Positions 6,325 to 6,461 of a stretch of DNA of 6,461 bases are shown piece after piece. The position numbers were made by a program, and so were the translations under genes. Below the pieces are notes generated by a model that was not told where the DNA came from, did not search any database, and saw nothing but the letters and a program-made list of their open reading frames with translations. Position 1 is the stretch's first letter, and each line of letters begins with the position of its first letter. This stretch comes from Candidatus Bathyarchaeota archaeon (lineage in GTDB: Archaea; Thermoproteota; Bathyarchaeia; TCS64). The stretch is from contig CALGBN010000473.1 of the NCBI GenBank assembly GCA_937877765.1, forward strand, positions 1 through 6,461, given 5' to 3'.

Positions 6325-6327
6325 AAA
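6321..6327 (+). promoter_or_regulatory. TATA-box-like promoter of the tRNA gene
   Basis: TTTTAAA is centred about 31 nt before the first base of the mature tRNA, which allows a short 5' leader to be removed by RNase P. A small palindrome, CCACGGTGG, lies between the box and the gene at 6336-6344; it is too tight to form a hairpin and has no clear role. Confidence 0.5.
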
Positions 6328-6354
6328 CCAGCGAACCACGGTGGAATACGCTTT

Positions 6355-6431
6355 GGGGCCGTGGTCAAGCTTGGTACGATTCGCGGTTCGGGTCCGCGAG
6401 ATCCCCGGTTCGAATCCGGGCGGTCCCACCA
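6355..6431 (+). tRNA. tRNA-Pro (anticodon CGG)
   Basis: The sequence folds as a complete cloverleaf of 77 nt including CCA. The acceptor stem is GGGGCCG (6355-6361) with CGGTCCC (6421-6427), with one G-U pair. The anticodon stem is a perfect CGCGG/CCGCG. The loop TTCGGGT carries anticodon CGG at 6389-6391, which reads the proline codon CCG, and has G at position 37 as expected for proline tRNAs. The T arm is CCCGG, loop TTCGAAT, CCGGG. The D arm is weaker: G10-U25 and an A13-C22 mismatch, with loop AGCTTGGTA keeping G18 G19. The discriminator is A (6428), and the CCA end is encoded at 6429-6431. No intron is present. Confidence 0.96.
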
Positions 6432-6461
6432 TTAACCCGATAAGAAATAATTAATGAAAAT

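Noticed and set aside
6336..6344. Palindrome CCACGGTGG just before the tRNA gene
   Set aside because: The arms are 4 bp with a 1-nt centre, too tight to form a hairpin terminator, and one such palindrome is expected by chance.
1..6461. CRISPR arrays, insertion sequences or prophage genes
   Set aside because: I saw no regularly spaced repeats, transposase or integrase motifs, or terminal inverted repeats anywhere in the window.

Overview
The window reads as a piece of an archaeal chromosome carrying a phosphate-uptake (Pst) locus. The archaeal assignment rests on several things seen together. TATA-box-like promoters sit about 25 bp before the inferred transcript starts. Shine-Dalgarno sequences are of the GGAGG and GGTGAT type. 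Four of seven complete genes start with TTG. A PhoU-family protein carries an N-terminal AbrB-like DNA-binding domain, an architecture known mainly from archaea. I cannot place the phylum from this sequence alone.

Layout, left to right. The minus strand carries positions 1-5058. At the left edge (1-270) is the N-terminal part of a thioredoxin-like protein with a WCPDC motif, cut by the window end and with its own apparent promoter. Before it in transcription order, and reading toward it, are six tightly packed genes: pstS (5058-4162), pstC (4156-3308), pstA (3311-2466), pstB (2469-1666), a stand-alone PhoU (1665-1027) and a calcineurin-like metallophosphoesterase (1022-306). Junctions are 4-nt overlaps, direct abutment or gaps of 4-5 nt, so this is almost certainly one operon.

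A 188-bp AT-rich intergenic region (5059-5246) separates pstS from a divergent plus-strand gene (5247-6296) encoding the AbrB-PhoU fusion protein. This region holds promoter-like boxes facing both ways, a 12-bp perfect palindrome, a heptamer tandem repeat, a repeated octamer and a widely spaced inverted repeat. Downstream is a complete tRNA-Pro gene with anticodon CGG (6355-6431), with the CCA end encoded in the DNA.

How the genes work together: PstS captures phosphate outside the membrane, PstC and PstA form the channel, and PstB hydrolyses ATP. The operon-encoded PhoU probably modulates the transporter. The divergent AbrB-PhoU protein is a good candidate for the transcriptional regulator of the whole locus, acting at the shared intergenic region. 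The metallophosphoesterase may release phosphate or act on a nucleotide substrate, but its substrate cannot be read from sequence.

The gene content is a recognisable phosphate-transport locus and I see no evidence of a wholly new system. The most interesting parts are the two different PhoU proteins, the structured divergent promoter, and a possible minimal upstream ORF before pstS. There is no gene-free stretch longer than 300 bases.
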